In this document: piece by piece, positions 27,338 to 36,043 of the stretch
How the letters are laid out: each line of letters begins with the position of its first letter
Position numbering within the stretch: position 1 is the stretch's first letter
Source: Flavobacterium zepuense
GTDB taxonomy: Bacteria > Bacteroidota > Bacteroidia > Flavobacteriales > Flavobacteriaceae
DNA length: 64,000 bases
Direction of reading: 5' to 3'
Assembly (NCBI RefSeq): GCF_007097145.1
Contig: NZ_VJVZ01000003.1
Coordinates: 1-64,000 of the forward strand
Notes under the pieces: model-generated
Database searches by the model: none
Seen by the model: the letters and a program-made list of their open reading frames with translations, nothing else
What the model was told of the DNA's origin: nothing
Position numbers and translations under genes: made by a program

Positions 27338-28456
27338 TTAAACTACCAGTGTAGCAGTGTGTATCTTTTGTTCTTTATATTTTAACGATGTGCCCAATTT
27401 GCCACTCATAACCGCCTTAATTTCGGCCACGACAGATACCGCAATCTCTTCCGAAGTCTCTGCGCCAATATCAAGGCCAATGGGTCCGTAAATGGTATCG
27501 AGCTGCTCATCAGTAACCGTAATTCCCTCATCGTTCAGGTCGTTAAACATACGGTGCAGTTTTGTTTTTGGCCCGAGGATGCCAATATAATTGCAATCTG
27601 TTTCCAGTAATAATTTAAGCAAAGCCAGATCGTACTTGTAGTTGTGCGTCATGAGCACAAAAAATGTACTGTTATCAACAACTATATTAGTAATTAGTTC
27701 CTGCGGCTTAGCCAAATACACATTTTTAGCTTGTGGAAAGCGCTGTGTGGTAGCATGAGTGGCACGGCCATCAGCAATAGTAACTTCCCAGCCTAATAAT
27801 GATGCCATTGCTACCAGTGGCTTGACGTCGTTACCTGCACCTGCAATTACCAGGGCAACCGGCGGGGCAATGTATTCTATAAGCGCCTCGTAAATAACCT
27901 CATCAACCTCAACTTTTTTTATGATCGAAGTTTTATTTTGTATTACATTTTCAACATCAGATAGTATATAATCAAATTCAGTATTTGATATTGATACCCT
28001 ATCCCTGTAAAACAAAACTGTTCCCGGCTGGGCGGATTTCCTATTAATTGAAAATAACGTAACTACAACCGCATCTTTACGAGCTGCCTCCAGTTGTTGC
28101 AGCAATTGTATAGGATTGTTGCTTTTAGAAGTATCAATATATTCAAACAGAATGTGGACGATACCGTTACACCCCAGCTGAACCCCAAACTCTAAATCAT
28201 CTTCGTTACTGGTATCATAGGTAATAAGCTTATTCTGCTGCTGGTTAATGGCGAGTAGCGCCTTACGCAGTGCATCGCCCTCCAGGCAGCCGCCGCTTAT
28301 AGCTCCGGTTAGCTGGCCATCTTCGGTAACGAGCATGCGGGCACCGGGCTGGCGGTAGGAAGATCCTTCAACCTTTACAACCGTTGCCAAAGCCGTTTTT
28401 TTACCCGCGCTATTTGCTGCCGAAAATGCTTTTAGTATATCGCTTATCTCTTTCAT
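27338..28456 (-). CDS. xdhC: XdhC/CoxI family Moco maturation factor
   Basis: 372 residues. N-terminal XdhC domain: ATVVKVEGSSYRQPGARMLV, GAISGGCLEGDA. C-terminal Rossmann-like domain: PVALVIAGAGNDVKPLVAMA, FFVLMTHNYKYDLALL, YIGILGPKTK. XdhC proteins bind Moco, promote its sulfuration by a cysteine desulfurase and deliver it to xanthine-dehydrogenase family enzymes. It lies between the hydroxylase and Moco genes, 9 bp after the IorB-like gene, so it should serve that enzyme. Confidence 0.9.
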   Translation of the reverse strand: MKEISDILKAFSAANSAGKKTALATVVKVEGSSYRQPGARMLVTEDGQLTGAISGGCLEGDALRKALLAINQQQNKLITYDTSNEDDLEFGVQLGCNGIVHILFEYIDTSKSNNPIQLLQQLEAARKDAVVVTLFSINRKSAQPGTVLFYRDRVSISNTEFDYILSDVENVIQNKTSIIKKVEVDEVIYEALIEYIAPPVALVIAGAGNDVKPLVAMASLLGWEVTIADGRATHATTQRFPQAKNVYLAKPQELITNIVVDNSTFFVLMTHNYKYDLALLKLLLETDCNYIGILGPKTKLHRMFNDLNDEGITVTDEQLDTIYGPIGLDIGAETSEEIAVSVVAEIKAVMSGKLGTSLKYKEQKIHTATLVV

Positions 28457-28465
28457 TATTAAATT

Positions 28466-30625
28466 CTAAACTGCCTCTAAACTAAACGGCAACGTTCGTA
28501 TCCTTTTGCCTGTCAGGTCAAAAATCGCGTTGGTAAGTGCCGGGGCTAATGGAGGTAATCCCGGCTCGCCTACCCCACCGGCATCTTCAGCATTATCCAT
28601 AACATATACCTCTATAGGTGGAATATCATTTATGCGCGGCATGGGGTACGAATAAAAGTTCTTTTGTTCGGTCATACCGTCTTTAAAAGTAACTTCATGA
28701 AATGCCGCTGCACCTAACCCCATTACTATAGAACCCTCAACCTGAGCCCTTATAATATCAGGGTTAACATACCACCCACAATCCATCACGGCCCAAACTT
28801 TGTCTATCTTTACGCCGCCGCCATCACGACGCGACACTTTAACAATATGACCAACTGTAGATGAAAAACATTCGGTAATAGCAACACCATAGCCTTCATT
28901 TTTTTTACGCTTTTTCCAGCCTGACACTTCTTCAAGTTTATCGATAAGTTTATGGCAACGCTCATCTAAGTATTCCCTTCTTAGCGCAAGTGGGTCTTTG
29001 CCGGCTTCTACCGATAATTCATCTAAAAAGCTTTCAAAAGCAAAGCCGTTGGTAGATGCATATACCGATCTCCACCACATGCTCGGAATAGGAATCTCAA
29101 AAGGTACATCGGCAAAGCTGATATTCTTTATATTATCAAAGTATGGCGCCAAAAACCCTTCACTTGTACTATCATTTGCCTCATCTTTTTTTCCTCCCAT
29201 CCAATGGCCATTGTTCTGACCGGACATGCGGAATTTTAGTGCCTCTATCTTGCCGTTATTAATTGCACCTTCGCAACGGTAGGTTATGCCCGGGCGGTAA
29301 GGCCCTTGTGTGGCATCATCTTCCCTGCTCCACACTACCTGAACAGGGCCGTTAAGCTCTTTAGATATAACGGCAGCTTCGTGCGGATAATCCATAAAAG
29401 CTTTACGGCCAAACCCACCACCTAAAAATGTCATGTTTACTAATATTTTTTCGCGAGGCATACCAAATTCTCCACTAAGCGCATCCTGCACCCAGTCAGG
29501 CGCCTGTATGGGGCCCCAAACTTCAATTTTGTCTCCCTGGTAATGTGCGGTACAATTAAGTGGCTCCATAGCATAATGCGACTGATATGGGGTTTGATAC
29601 ACTACATCTAACTTTCTAGCAGCTGTAGCAATAGCCTTATCGGGATCGCCCTGCTTTTTATAAGAAAGCCCTTCTTTAGTTTTTACATTTTCTTCCTGTC
29701 TCTTAAAAATATCGGCAGTATTAATATGTTCAAAACCAGAATCGTCCCACTCTACTTTAAGCGCTTTCTTACCCTGAAAAGCTGCATAAGTACTGTTAGC
29801 TATTACTGCAACGCCTTCGCGGTAGGTTTTAAAAACCAGCATTTTTATTTTGAATACTTTAGTAACTCCCGGCACCTTTAATGCATTAGTCGCATCAAAG
29901 CTTTTTACTTTACCCCTAAGCCTCGGATTACGCTCAACCGCCGCATACATCATGCCCGGTAATTTTTTATCGAGGCCAAATATTACGCTTCCGTTTGTTT
30001 TAAGTTTTGTATCAATACGGCGAATTGGCTTGCCTATCAATTTATAATCGGCACGCTTTTTAAGTTTCACATCTTTAGGAACTTCCATTTTAGAAGCTGC
30101 CACCACTAATTCGCCATAATGTGCTCTTTTTCCTGTAGGACGGTGTATTACGTGCCCAAGCTCTGCGTAACAGTCCTGGTGGGGTACAGCCCATTTGGCA
30201 GCTGCTGCAGCTATTAGCATTTCCCTTGCGCTTGCGGTAAGTTTAAGGAAATTCTTGTAGTTTGATCGTATGGTAGAACTACCTCCGGTAATTTGGTTAC
30301 CATATTTTCTGTTGCCCTGGCCAAATACAACATTAATGTCGTTAAGGCCTACTTCAAGTTCTTCGGCAAGTATTTGTGGCACACTATGGTATGATCCCTG
30401 CCCCATTTCGGCACGATGATCTACAAAAGTAACTTTACCGCTTGTATCTATTATAACCCAGGCATTTAACTCGACCGACTGTGGATCACCTTCAATTTCT
30501 GAAGCGTTAATTACACTGGCACTTGAATTTGATGAGAATAATCCAAGATAAAGGGCTGTGCCCCCTAAACCTGCAATCTTCAAAAAATTTCTTTTTGATG
30601 TATTTGTAATTGATGGCATACTCAT
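28466..30625 (-). CDS. Molybdopterin-binding subunit of an IorB-like hydroxylase
   Basis: 719 residues. N-terminus TSKRNFLKIAGLGGTALYLGL is a Tat-like signal with KR rather than RR, suggesting export. Moco-binding blocks: AEMGQGSYHSVPQILAEELE, MTFLGGGFGRKAFMDYPHEA and the C-terminal GGVGEPGLPPLAPALTN with the expected catalytic Glu. The length matches isoquinoline 1-oxidoreductase beta-type proteins. Together with the IorA-like 2Fe-2S subunit and the di-haem cytochrome it would oxidise an N-heterocycle or aldehyde in the periplasm. The substrate is unknown. A xanthine dehydrogenase proper is unlikely because no FAD subunit is present. Confidence 0.88.
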   Translation of the reverse strand: MSMPSITNTSKRNFLKIAGLGGTALYLGLFSSNSSASVINASEIEGDPQSVELNAWVIIDTSGKVTFVDHRAEMGQGSYHSVPQILAEELEVGLNDINVVFGQGNRKYGNQITGGSSTIRSNYKNFLKLTASAREMLIAAAAAKWAVPHQDCYAELGHVIHRPTGKRAHYGELVVAASKMEVPKDVKLKKRADYKLIGKPIRRIDTKLKTNGSVIFGLDKKLPGMMYAAVERNPRLRGKVKSFDATNALKVPGVTKVFKIKMLVFKTYREGVAVIANSTYAAFQGKKALKVEWDDSGFEHINTADIFKRQEENVKTKEGLSYKKQGDPDKAIATAARKLDVVYQTPYQSHYAMEPLNCTAHYQGDKIEVWGPIQAPDWVQDALSGEFGMPREKILVNMTFLGGGFGRKAFMDYPHEAAVISKELNGPVQVVWSREDDATQGPYRPGITYRCEGAINNGKIEALKFRMSGQNNGHWMGGKKDEANDSTSEGFLAPYFDNIKNISFADVPFEIPIPSMWWRSVYASTNGFAFESFLDELSVEAGKDPLALRREYLDERCHKLIDKLEEVSGWKKRKKNEGYGVAITECFSSTVGHIVKVSRRDGGGVKIDKVWAVMDCGWYVNPDIIRAQVEGSIVMGLGAAAFHEVTFKDGMTEQKNFYSYPMPRINDIPPIEVYVMDNAEDAGGVGEPGLPPLAPALTNAIFDLTGKRIRTLPFSLEAV

Positions 30626-30639
30626 TTAAATTTAGTTGG

Positions 30640-31290
30640 TTATGGTTTAGGTGCATAAGCGCCGTTCTCAAGCCAGGTAATCCAGGCTTTTTTAAATTCT
30701 GCATGGCTTATTGGCGGCAATGCATAACCTTCGGCAGGTTTCCAACCGGCCAGTACCAAGCCATCATCGGCATGCTCAATAAGCTTTTTCATGTCTTTAT
30801 GCCCGTTTTGTTTAGGGTCTATCAACTGTTTTGCAAGTTGGTGCGCAGTCCTGCCCTCAAATACCATTTTCATATCGGAAGGAGGTAAATGCCAGTTTGG
30901 GTTACCCGGCGGGGCGTGTAGCCCCGGCGAATTTTCGGGCTGGTGGCAATTGGCACATTTCATAGCATATAAACCCTTACCATCTTTGCCGCGCTTGGGC
31001 TGCATGGTGTGCAAGTGGCTGTCTTCGCCTTGTAACGGCACATCGCCCTTAGGGTGGCAATTCATACAACGCGGACTCATAAGCACGCTATAAACCTTTG
31101 CAAATGCTTTTACAGAAGCAACGCTGTCTTTTTTCTTTTGAGTAGCATCCGGAACTCTTATATAGTTGTTAGCCGATGTTAATTTTGTGTTGTAGCTAAA
31201 GGCGGTTAATGCGCCCATTAGCAATACTACGGTTAGCGAAACCGTTATTTTTTTGAGTATGACGTTTTTGTTTATTTCTTTATTTTTCAT
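30640..31290 (-). CDS. Di-haem c-type cytochrome
   Basis: 216 residues with an N-terminal membrane anchor or signal (VSLTVVLLMGALTAFSY). Two haem sites: C75-MN-CH and C112-AN-CH. No third CxxCH. It lies between the 2Fe-2S and Mo subunit genes, so it is the probable electron acceptor that carries electrons from the hydroxylase to the respiratory chain. The arrangement supports a periplasmic enzyme. Confidence 0.85.
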   Translation of the reverse strand: MKNKEINKNVILKKITVSLTVVLLMGALTAFSYNTKLTSANNYIRVPDATQKKKDSVASVKAFAKVYSVLMSPRCMNCHPKGDVPLQGEDSHLHTMQPKRGKDGKGLYAMKCANCHQPENSPGLHAPPGNPNWHLPPSDMKMVFEGRTAHQLAKQLIDPKQNGHKDMKKLIEHADDGLVLAGWKPAEGYALPPISHAEFKKAWITWLENGAYAPKP

Positions 31291-31340
31291 AATTGTAGAT
31301 TTTATTGATATAAGTGTGTATTTATATGATTATTATCTAC

Positions 31341-31811
31341 TTATGATTTGGTGGCTTTACGCTGAATTTCGGCCGCAATTTTTATTGCATTACGTATTCG
31401 GGGATAGGTACCGCATCGGCAAATATTACCAGCCATAGCATTGTCTATATCCTGATCAGACGGGTTGGGATTTTCACGCAACAACACGGCTGCCGACATG
31501 ATTTGTCCCGAGTGGCAATAACCACACTGTGGTACATCTATTTCCTGCCAGGCCTGTTGTACCGGGTGGTCGTTGTTTTTAGATAAGCCCTCTATGGTGG
31601 TTATTTGTTTGCCCTGCGCCCTGCTTACCTTTGTAACACACGATCGTACAGCTTCGCCATCTAAATGTACCACGCAGGCACCGCACTGCGCCACACCACA
31701 GCCATACTTGGTACCTGTAAGACCTACAATATCGCGTATGGCCCACAGCAATGGCATATTTTCATCGGCATCTATGGTATACGACTGCCCATTGATTTTT
31801 AATACTGACAT
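31341..31811 (-). CDS. 2Fe-2S subunit of an IorA-like molybdenum hydroxylase
   Basis: 156 residues, typical for IorA/CoxS. N-terminal plant-type cluster: [20 protein letters not shown] with a further Cys in AVRSCVT. C-terminal cluster: [12 protein letters not shown] and [11 protein letters not shown]. There is no signal peptide, so export would have to be as a complex with the Tat-bearing Mo subunit. First gene of the operon; its promoter region carries two 21-bp-spaced repeats shared with the TonB-dependent receptor. Confidence 0.92.
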   Translation of the reverse strand: MSVLKINGQSYTIDADENMPLLWAIRDIVGLTGTKYGCGVAQCGACVVHLDGEAVRSCVTKVSRAQGKQITTIEGLSKNNDHPVQQAWQEIDVPQCGYCHSGQIMSAAVLLRENPNPSDQDIDNAMAGNICRCGTYPRIRNAIKIAAEIQRKATKS

Positions 31812-31867
31812 AGTTTACTTATTTTATGATTGTTACCTAACAAAAAAACAATATCTCTGAAGTTGTA

Positions 31868-31935
31868 TAAAATTAACTTAATATTCAGAATTAAGCTAAT
31901 GAATTTCAAACAATAACTTGCAAAATTCAAACATA
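31868..31935 (-). promoter_or_regulatory. Promoter and tandem-repeat operator of the Mo-hydroxylase/Moco operon
   Basis: Repeats TTCAAACAAT (31905-31914) and TTCAAACATA (31926-31935) start exactly 21 bp apart. A -7-like box TAATTTTA (minus strand, 31868-31875; one mismatch to TANNTTTG) lies 29 bp from the proximal repeat. The TonB receptor promoter has the same layout. Two-turn direct repeats suit an AraC-type activator. Confidence 0.6.
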
Positions 31936-32010
31936 CATGCTAAAATTTTCTTAAAATGATTAAAAGCAATGATTTTGATAGTTTATCCTTACTATTTTGA
32001 CTTTAAAATA

Positions 32011-34602
32011 TTACAGTCTATAAGTAAGCGTTGTATAATATAGCCCTCCTATAGAAGGACCACCTAAAAATGAATAGTAGTATTTGTTAAACATATTAGT
32101 TGCCCCTACCTTAATATTAAGCTTATCTTTAAAAAAGTTATAGTTTGCCTGTGCATCTACAGTACCGTAAGCTTCAACATTTCCGTTTACTAAAAACGAC
32201 CTCCAGTAAAAACTGCTTTGGCGTTTATAGGTTACATTAAAACTCAGATTTTTTATAACATCCTCGCCACCAAATGTAATGTTGCCTATCCATTCGGGCG
32301 TATTAAAGCCGTCTTCAAACCCATCGTTATTTTCCGTACGGCTTAATTTAGCATAGGATAGATTTGTACTAATTGTGTAATGCGCACCAAGCAGGTAACT
32401 TAAACCCAGGCTCGCACCATAATTGTATACCACACTTTGCGAGTTGGTATATATGCGGTAACGGCTTTGCTGACTCCTGTCATTAAGGTAGGTGGGTATC
32501 TGGTTTACATCGGTAGTATTGGGTATGTTCATCTCTACCTGGGCAATAAAATTGTTGTACTTGTTAAAGTAAAAATCAGCATCTACCTTAAGGCTCCTGT
32601 TTGCAAACAGGCCTTTATAACCCAGCTCTACAGAGCTAATATGTTCAGGCTTTAAATAGCTATAATAGTTTTTTACAAGCAGATCTTTTTGATTTTTTAT
32701 AGCATCGGCAAGAGGCACTCCGTTATTAAAATCGGTGGTAACCGCTGCCTGAAACTTATCTATAGAGCTGCGCAGGTAAGCATTTTCAAAAACACCGTTA
32801 GACATTACCTTTAAGCCGCCTACCCTGCGTACCCCGCCACTGTTTACATTAGAAAACGCCTCGAATATACTGGGAAAACGCGACCCGCTTTGGTACGACA
32901 TCCTTATACTCTGATCGGTTCCCGGAGTAACCACGGCCGTAAACCGCGGATTGTATTTTACATCAAAATAGTCATTCTTATCTACTCTAAGTGTAGCAGA
33001 TAATTTTAAAAGGCCATCAAAAATTGTTTTGCCTGCCTGTACAAAACCCCCAGTTTTACCGTAGCTAAAGGTTTCAAATGTTTTACCCTCGGCAGGGTTT
33101 ATAAAGTAATTACCATCGGGCTTAATAATATAAGCCTGGTAATCAACACCCGCAAGCAGGTTTAGCCCAGTGTTTTCTTTAAAGTTACCTCCCAATAGCT
33201 TAGAAATATCTGCCTGGGCCTCGCCATGCACTAATTTATCTTTAACACGTAAAGCAGCACCAACATCCCAGTTATTAATATCGGCCAGTTCTTTAAGCGC
33301 CGTATTAAAAACTGCGGTTCCGGGTTGCAGCCTGCCCATATCGGCAGCCGCGCGTGCCTGGTTAAGTGCCTGCGAAGGACTTGTGCCCTGTACCGCTAAT
33401 GCACCATTAAACGCAGTGGTATAATCGGCATACCAATCGTTATCCGATTTAAACCTACGGTCTAAATTCTCTGCCGCAGATCGCAGGTTATATGATTTAC
33501 CTGTATTCTCTGTAGTTACAAAAGCCCTCATCTGAAATACATCGTTTTTAAGCTCTACGGCATGCTGCTGTAAAATATAATCCTTTAGCGCAAAGCGGTT
33601 AGCGCGTTGGTACACATTGTTAAGATCGGCAAAGCGGTAGGTGTAGCTAATAGTTGTTTTGGGGCTTAATTTATAATACAAGCCTAAATCGGCCTTAATA
33701 TTCTGAATATCATAATCGGTTACATCCTGCTCACTGTAACCTGTACGCACTACTACATAGCGCCTGCCATCAAGCGTTAGCGTGCGGCGGTTAGATGATT
33801 CATTACCATAGCCGTTAACCGGGTCGTATGCCGGGTTGTTAATACCACCAACTATACCTATACCCGAATTAGCATTGGCATTCAAGTCGGTACGGTTGTT
33901 GGCTATCCAGTCGTTACCTTTGGTAAACGTACCATTAACTTTAAAAGCAAAGCGATTTGATAATTTCTCTGCTACACGTAAGCTGTATTCCGTAAACAAT
34001 GCAGCATCAGAATTAGAATCGCCAATATGATTAACGCCGGTTTTTTGCTGAAACGTTATGCCGGTATTGGTAAACGGGTCTTTGGTTATGAAATTAGCGA
34101 GACCATTAATGGCATTTAACCCATAAAGAGCCGATGCCGATCCGGGAATTATTTCCACACGCTCTATATCCAGGTCACTCGGCCCCATGGCATTGCCTAT
34201 GGGCGCACCTATGTGTGGCGCCTGGTTATCAACCCCATCTACAAGCTGCGTAAAACGCACATTTGTAGTATTAGCAAAACCACGAGTATTAATTATTTTA
34301 AAGCCAAGGCTTGGCGTAAGCATCTGTACACCCTTTATATTCTCTAACCCATCAAAAAAAGAGGGCGATGCTGTGTTTCTCAAAAACGCATTATTAACGC
34401 TCTCTATAGTTACCGGTGATTTCAGGATGCTCTCTGATATTCTTGAAGCCGAGATAACAACTTCTTCCAGCGAATGGCTCCTGATAGAATCGGCACGTTT
34501 AATGGTGTCATATTCATGAACGGACTGTGCAGAAGCAGAAGCCGTAATTAACAGAAAAGAAATAAAAAATATTTTAAATAAAAATGGTAATGTTATCTTC
34601 AT
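32011..34602 (-). CDS. TonB-dependent receptor
   Basis: 863 residues from ATG 34602; the frame is open further upstream, but the signal peptide begins at MKITLPFLFKIFFISFLLIT and ends SASAQ. A TonB-box/plug follows (EEVVISASRI; GFKIINTRGFANTTNVRFTQ; LVDGVDNQAP; IERVEIIPGSASALYGLNA), then a 22-strand barrel ending in an aromatic-rich YYTTLTYRL. There is no N-terminal carboxypeptidase-like domain and no SusD partner, so it is a siderophore- or small-molecule-type receptor rather than a glycan importer. Operator repeats shared with the Mo operon suggest it imports the hydroxylase substrate or a molybdenum-related ligand. Confidence 0.9.
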   Translation of the reverse strand: MKITLPFLFKIFFISFLLITASASAQSVHEYDTIKRADSIRSHSLEEVVISASRISESILKSPVTIESVNNAFLRNTASPSFFDGLENIKGVQMLTPSLGFKIINTRGFANTTNVRFTQLVDGVDNQAPHIGAPIGNAMGPSDLDIERVEIIPGSASALYGLNAINGLANFITKDPFTNTGITFQQKTGVNHIGDSNSDAALFTEYSLRVAEKLSNRFAFKVNGTFTKGNDWIANNRTDLNANANSGIGIVGGINNPAYDPVNGYGNESSNRRTLTLDGRRYVVVRTGYSEQDVTDYDIQNIKADLGLYYKLSPKTTISYTYRFADLNNVYQRANRFALKDYILQQHAVELKNDVFQMRAFVTTENTGKSYNLRSAAENLDRRFKSDNDWYADYTTAFNGALAVQGTSPSQALNQARAAADMGRLQPGTAVFNTALKELADINNWDVGAALRVKDKLVHGEAQADISKLLGGNFKENTGLNLLAGVDYQAYIIKPDGNYFINPAEGKTFETFSYGKTGGFVQAGKTIFDGLLKLSATLRVDKNDYFDVKYNPRFTAVVTPGTDQSIRMSYQSGSRFPSIFEAFSNVNSGGVRRVGGLKVMSNGVFENAYLRSSIDKFQAAVTTDFNNGVPLADAIKNQKDLLVKNYYSYLKPEHISSVELGYKGLFANRSLKVDADFYFNKYNNFIAQVEMNIPNTTDVNQIPTYLNDRSQQSRYRIYTNSQSVVYNYGASLGLSYLLGAHYTISTNLSYAKLSRTENNDGFEDGFNTPEWIGNITFGGEDVIKNLSFNVTYKRQSSFYWRSFLVNGNVEAYGTVDAQANYNFFKDKLNIKVGATNMFNKYYYSFLGGPSIGGLYYTTLTYRL

Positions 34603-34650
34603 ACATTTTATGATGATACTGTAAACATTGCAGAGATGAACTGCAAGGAA

Positions 34651-34718
34651 CAAATGTATATTTACACAGTCAGTTATTTTAACGATATTCAAACAATTAA
34701 TTATGAATTTCAAACAAT
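34651..34718 (-). promoter_or_regulatory. Promoter and tandem-repeat operator of the TonB-dependent receptor
   Basis: TTCAAACAAT occurs at 34688-34697 and 34709-34718 (21 bp apart). The -7 box TACATTTG (minus strand, 34651-34658) lies 29 bp from the proximal repeat; no clear -33 element, as expected for an activator-dependent promoter. Confidence 0.65.
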
Positions 34719-34839
34719 CTAAAGAACAATAAATGTGCAGATACAAATATCCTCATTATAATTCTTTACTGTAGTATACAAATTACTGTTTCTCTTACCA
34801 ATATTACTGATTGAGCAACTTTGAATGTGTTTATAATGC

Positions 34840-34874
34840 AACAAAGCCACACCTAAGTGCAGCTTCGTTTTTTT
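34840..34874. terminator. Terminator-like hairpin at the end of the T6SS cargo operon
   Basis: About 13 bp of stem with wobble pairs and a 4-nt loop, 15 bp past the stop at 34889. The T run lies on the plus-strand side, so its orientation as a terminator for the minus-strand operon is imperfect. Confidence 0.45.
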
Positions 34875-34888
34875 ATAACTAACTCTAA

Positions 34889-36043
34889 TTATTTACTCCT
34901 GTCGTAAGCCCGTTGCGGTATCTTAGCTGTTGCTTTACCCATTAAAGAGATATATTTTTTATAGGAAGCCTTAGCATTATCCTTATCATCAAAACCCCAT
35001 TGGGCATCGCCTAAATTTAAATAAGCACCCGTTCTGTCAGGGGCAAACTTTACAACCTCTAAGAGGATGATCCTGCCCTCATTAAATTGTTCATTTTCTA
35101 TAAGATTATAAGCCGCATCATTATATGTTGTAACGTTAGCGTTAGATAACGGATTAGCAGCTAAAATATCTGCAATGCTGTAAATATCAAGATCATGAAG
35201 TTTTTGCTTGTCCTTTAGGTCTTCTAACGATGCTTTGCCTGAGTTGGGCGTCACTTCCTGGTTACCGAATTTGCTTATAACAGCATCAAAGTCAAAATCC
35301 TTTATACTTACTTCTATAGCCTGCGTTGTTTTTAATTCACCATTATAATATGTAACCGTTTTTGATACCCAGCCATCGCCCTGGCTCATAAAATCGATAT
35401 CTAAACTTTTACTGCCGTTAATGATGGTTAGCGGCAAGTGGTTGCCCTTTATCTGCCTTATTTTTACAATGCTGTTCTCAAAGCAACGCTCGTAAAGCAT
35501 TTCGTCTTTTGTATTTTTAACCGAAATGCAATCGCCATCCTCTACATACAGTACTTTACTGCCATCGCCTATTTTAAACGAATCGTTTACAACATCGCCC
35601 ACATCCTTGCCGTCGCTTGTAATACAGTCGCCCTCGCCGCCTTTTACAACCTTTATCTTATCACTATTAGTTTGGTTAACAAAGTAACTTACAACGGCCG
35701 GAGAATCGGTGTATTTAGTTTCCCATTGTGCTATGCCCTTATCTTTATTAGCCCATGTAAATTTGTAATACGATTTCTCTTCTTTATCAATAAACAAAAT
35801 AGTGGCATCGCCCTCCTGTTTGGTATGATCTATTTTAGTATCAACATCTTCCATTACCCCTTTATACATTATGGTTTGAGCCGTTGCAATAATACTTTCG
35901 CCATCATAACCGCAGTCTACCAAAACATATTCTGCATTTACTTTTTTAACCCTTAGCCACGCCCCGTGATAATCAGTCCCGGCCTCTTTAGAACTGCATG
36001 ATAGTAAAATAAAGATTAATAAAAGCGATACTATTTTTTTCAT
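34889..36043 (-). CDS. Lipoprotein with C-terminal TPR, probable immunity protein
   Basis: 384 residues. N-terminal lipoprotein signal (FILLSC, Cys ~16). The middle is beta-rich without recognised domain; residues ~300-384 form two to three TPR-like units (FNEGRIILLEVVKFAPDRTG; YLNLGDAQWGF). The start overlaps the end of the cell-wall hydrolase effector by 4 bp, so the two are coupled. As an envelope lipoprotein next to a periplasm-acting toxin it is the best immunity candidate. Direct proof is lacking; an unrelated T6SS envelope role is the alternative. Confidence 0.6.
   Translation of the reverse strand: MKKIVSLLLIFILLSCSSKEAGTDYHGAWLRVKKVNAEYVLVDCGYDGESIIATAQTIMYKGVMEDVDTKIDHTKQEGDATILFIDKEEKSYYKFTWANKDKGIAQWETKYTDSPAVVSYFVNQTNSDKIKVVKGGEGDCITSDGKDVGDVVNDSFKIGDGSKVLYVEDGDCISVKNTKDEMLYERCFENSIVKIRQIKGNHLPLTIINGSKSLDIDFMSQGDGWVSKTVTYYNGELKTTQAIEVSIKDFDFDAVISKFGNQEVTPNSGKASLEDLKDKQKLHDLDIYSIADILAANPLSNANVTTYNDAAYNLIENEQFNEGRIILLEVVKFAPDRTGAYLNLGDAQWGFDDKDNAKASYKKYISLMGKATAKIPQRAYDRSK

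Noticed and set aside
28466..31811. Xanthine dehydrogenase as name for the Mo-hydroxylase
   Set aside because: No FAD subunit, a Tat-like signal and a cytochrome partner fit IorAB-type enzymes better; XdhC serves the whole family.
32011..34602. SusC-type glycan importer
   Set aside because: No N-terminal carboxypeptidase-like domain and no SusD gene next to it.
35438..35956. Open frame of 172 codons on the plus strand inside the lipoprotein gene
   Set aside because: Fully antisense to a coding frame with a lipoprotein signal and TPR; composition is that of a shadow frame.
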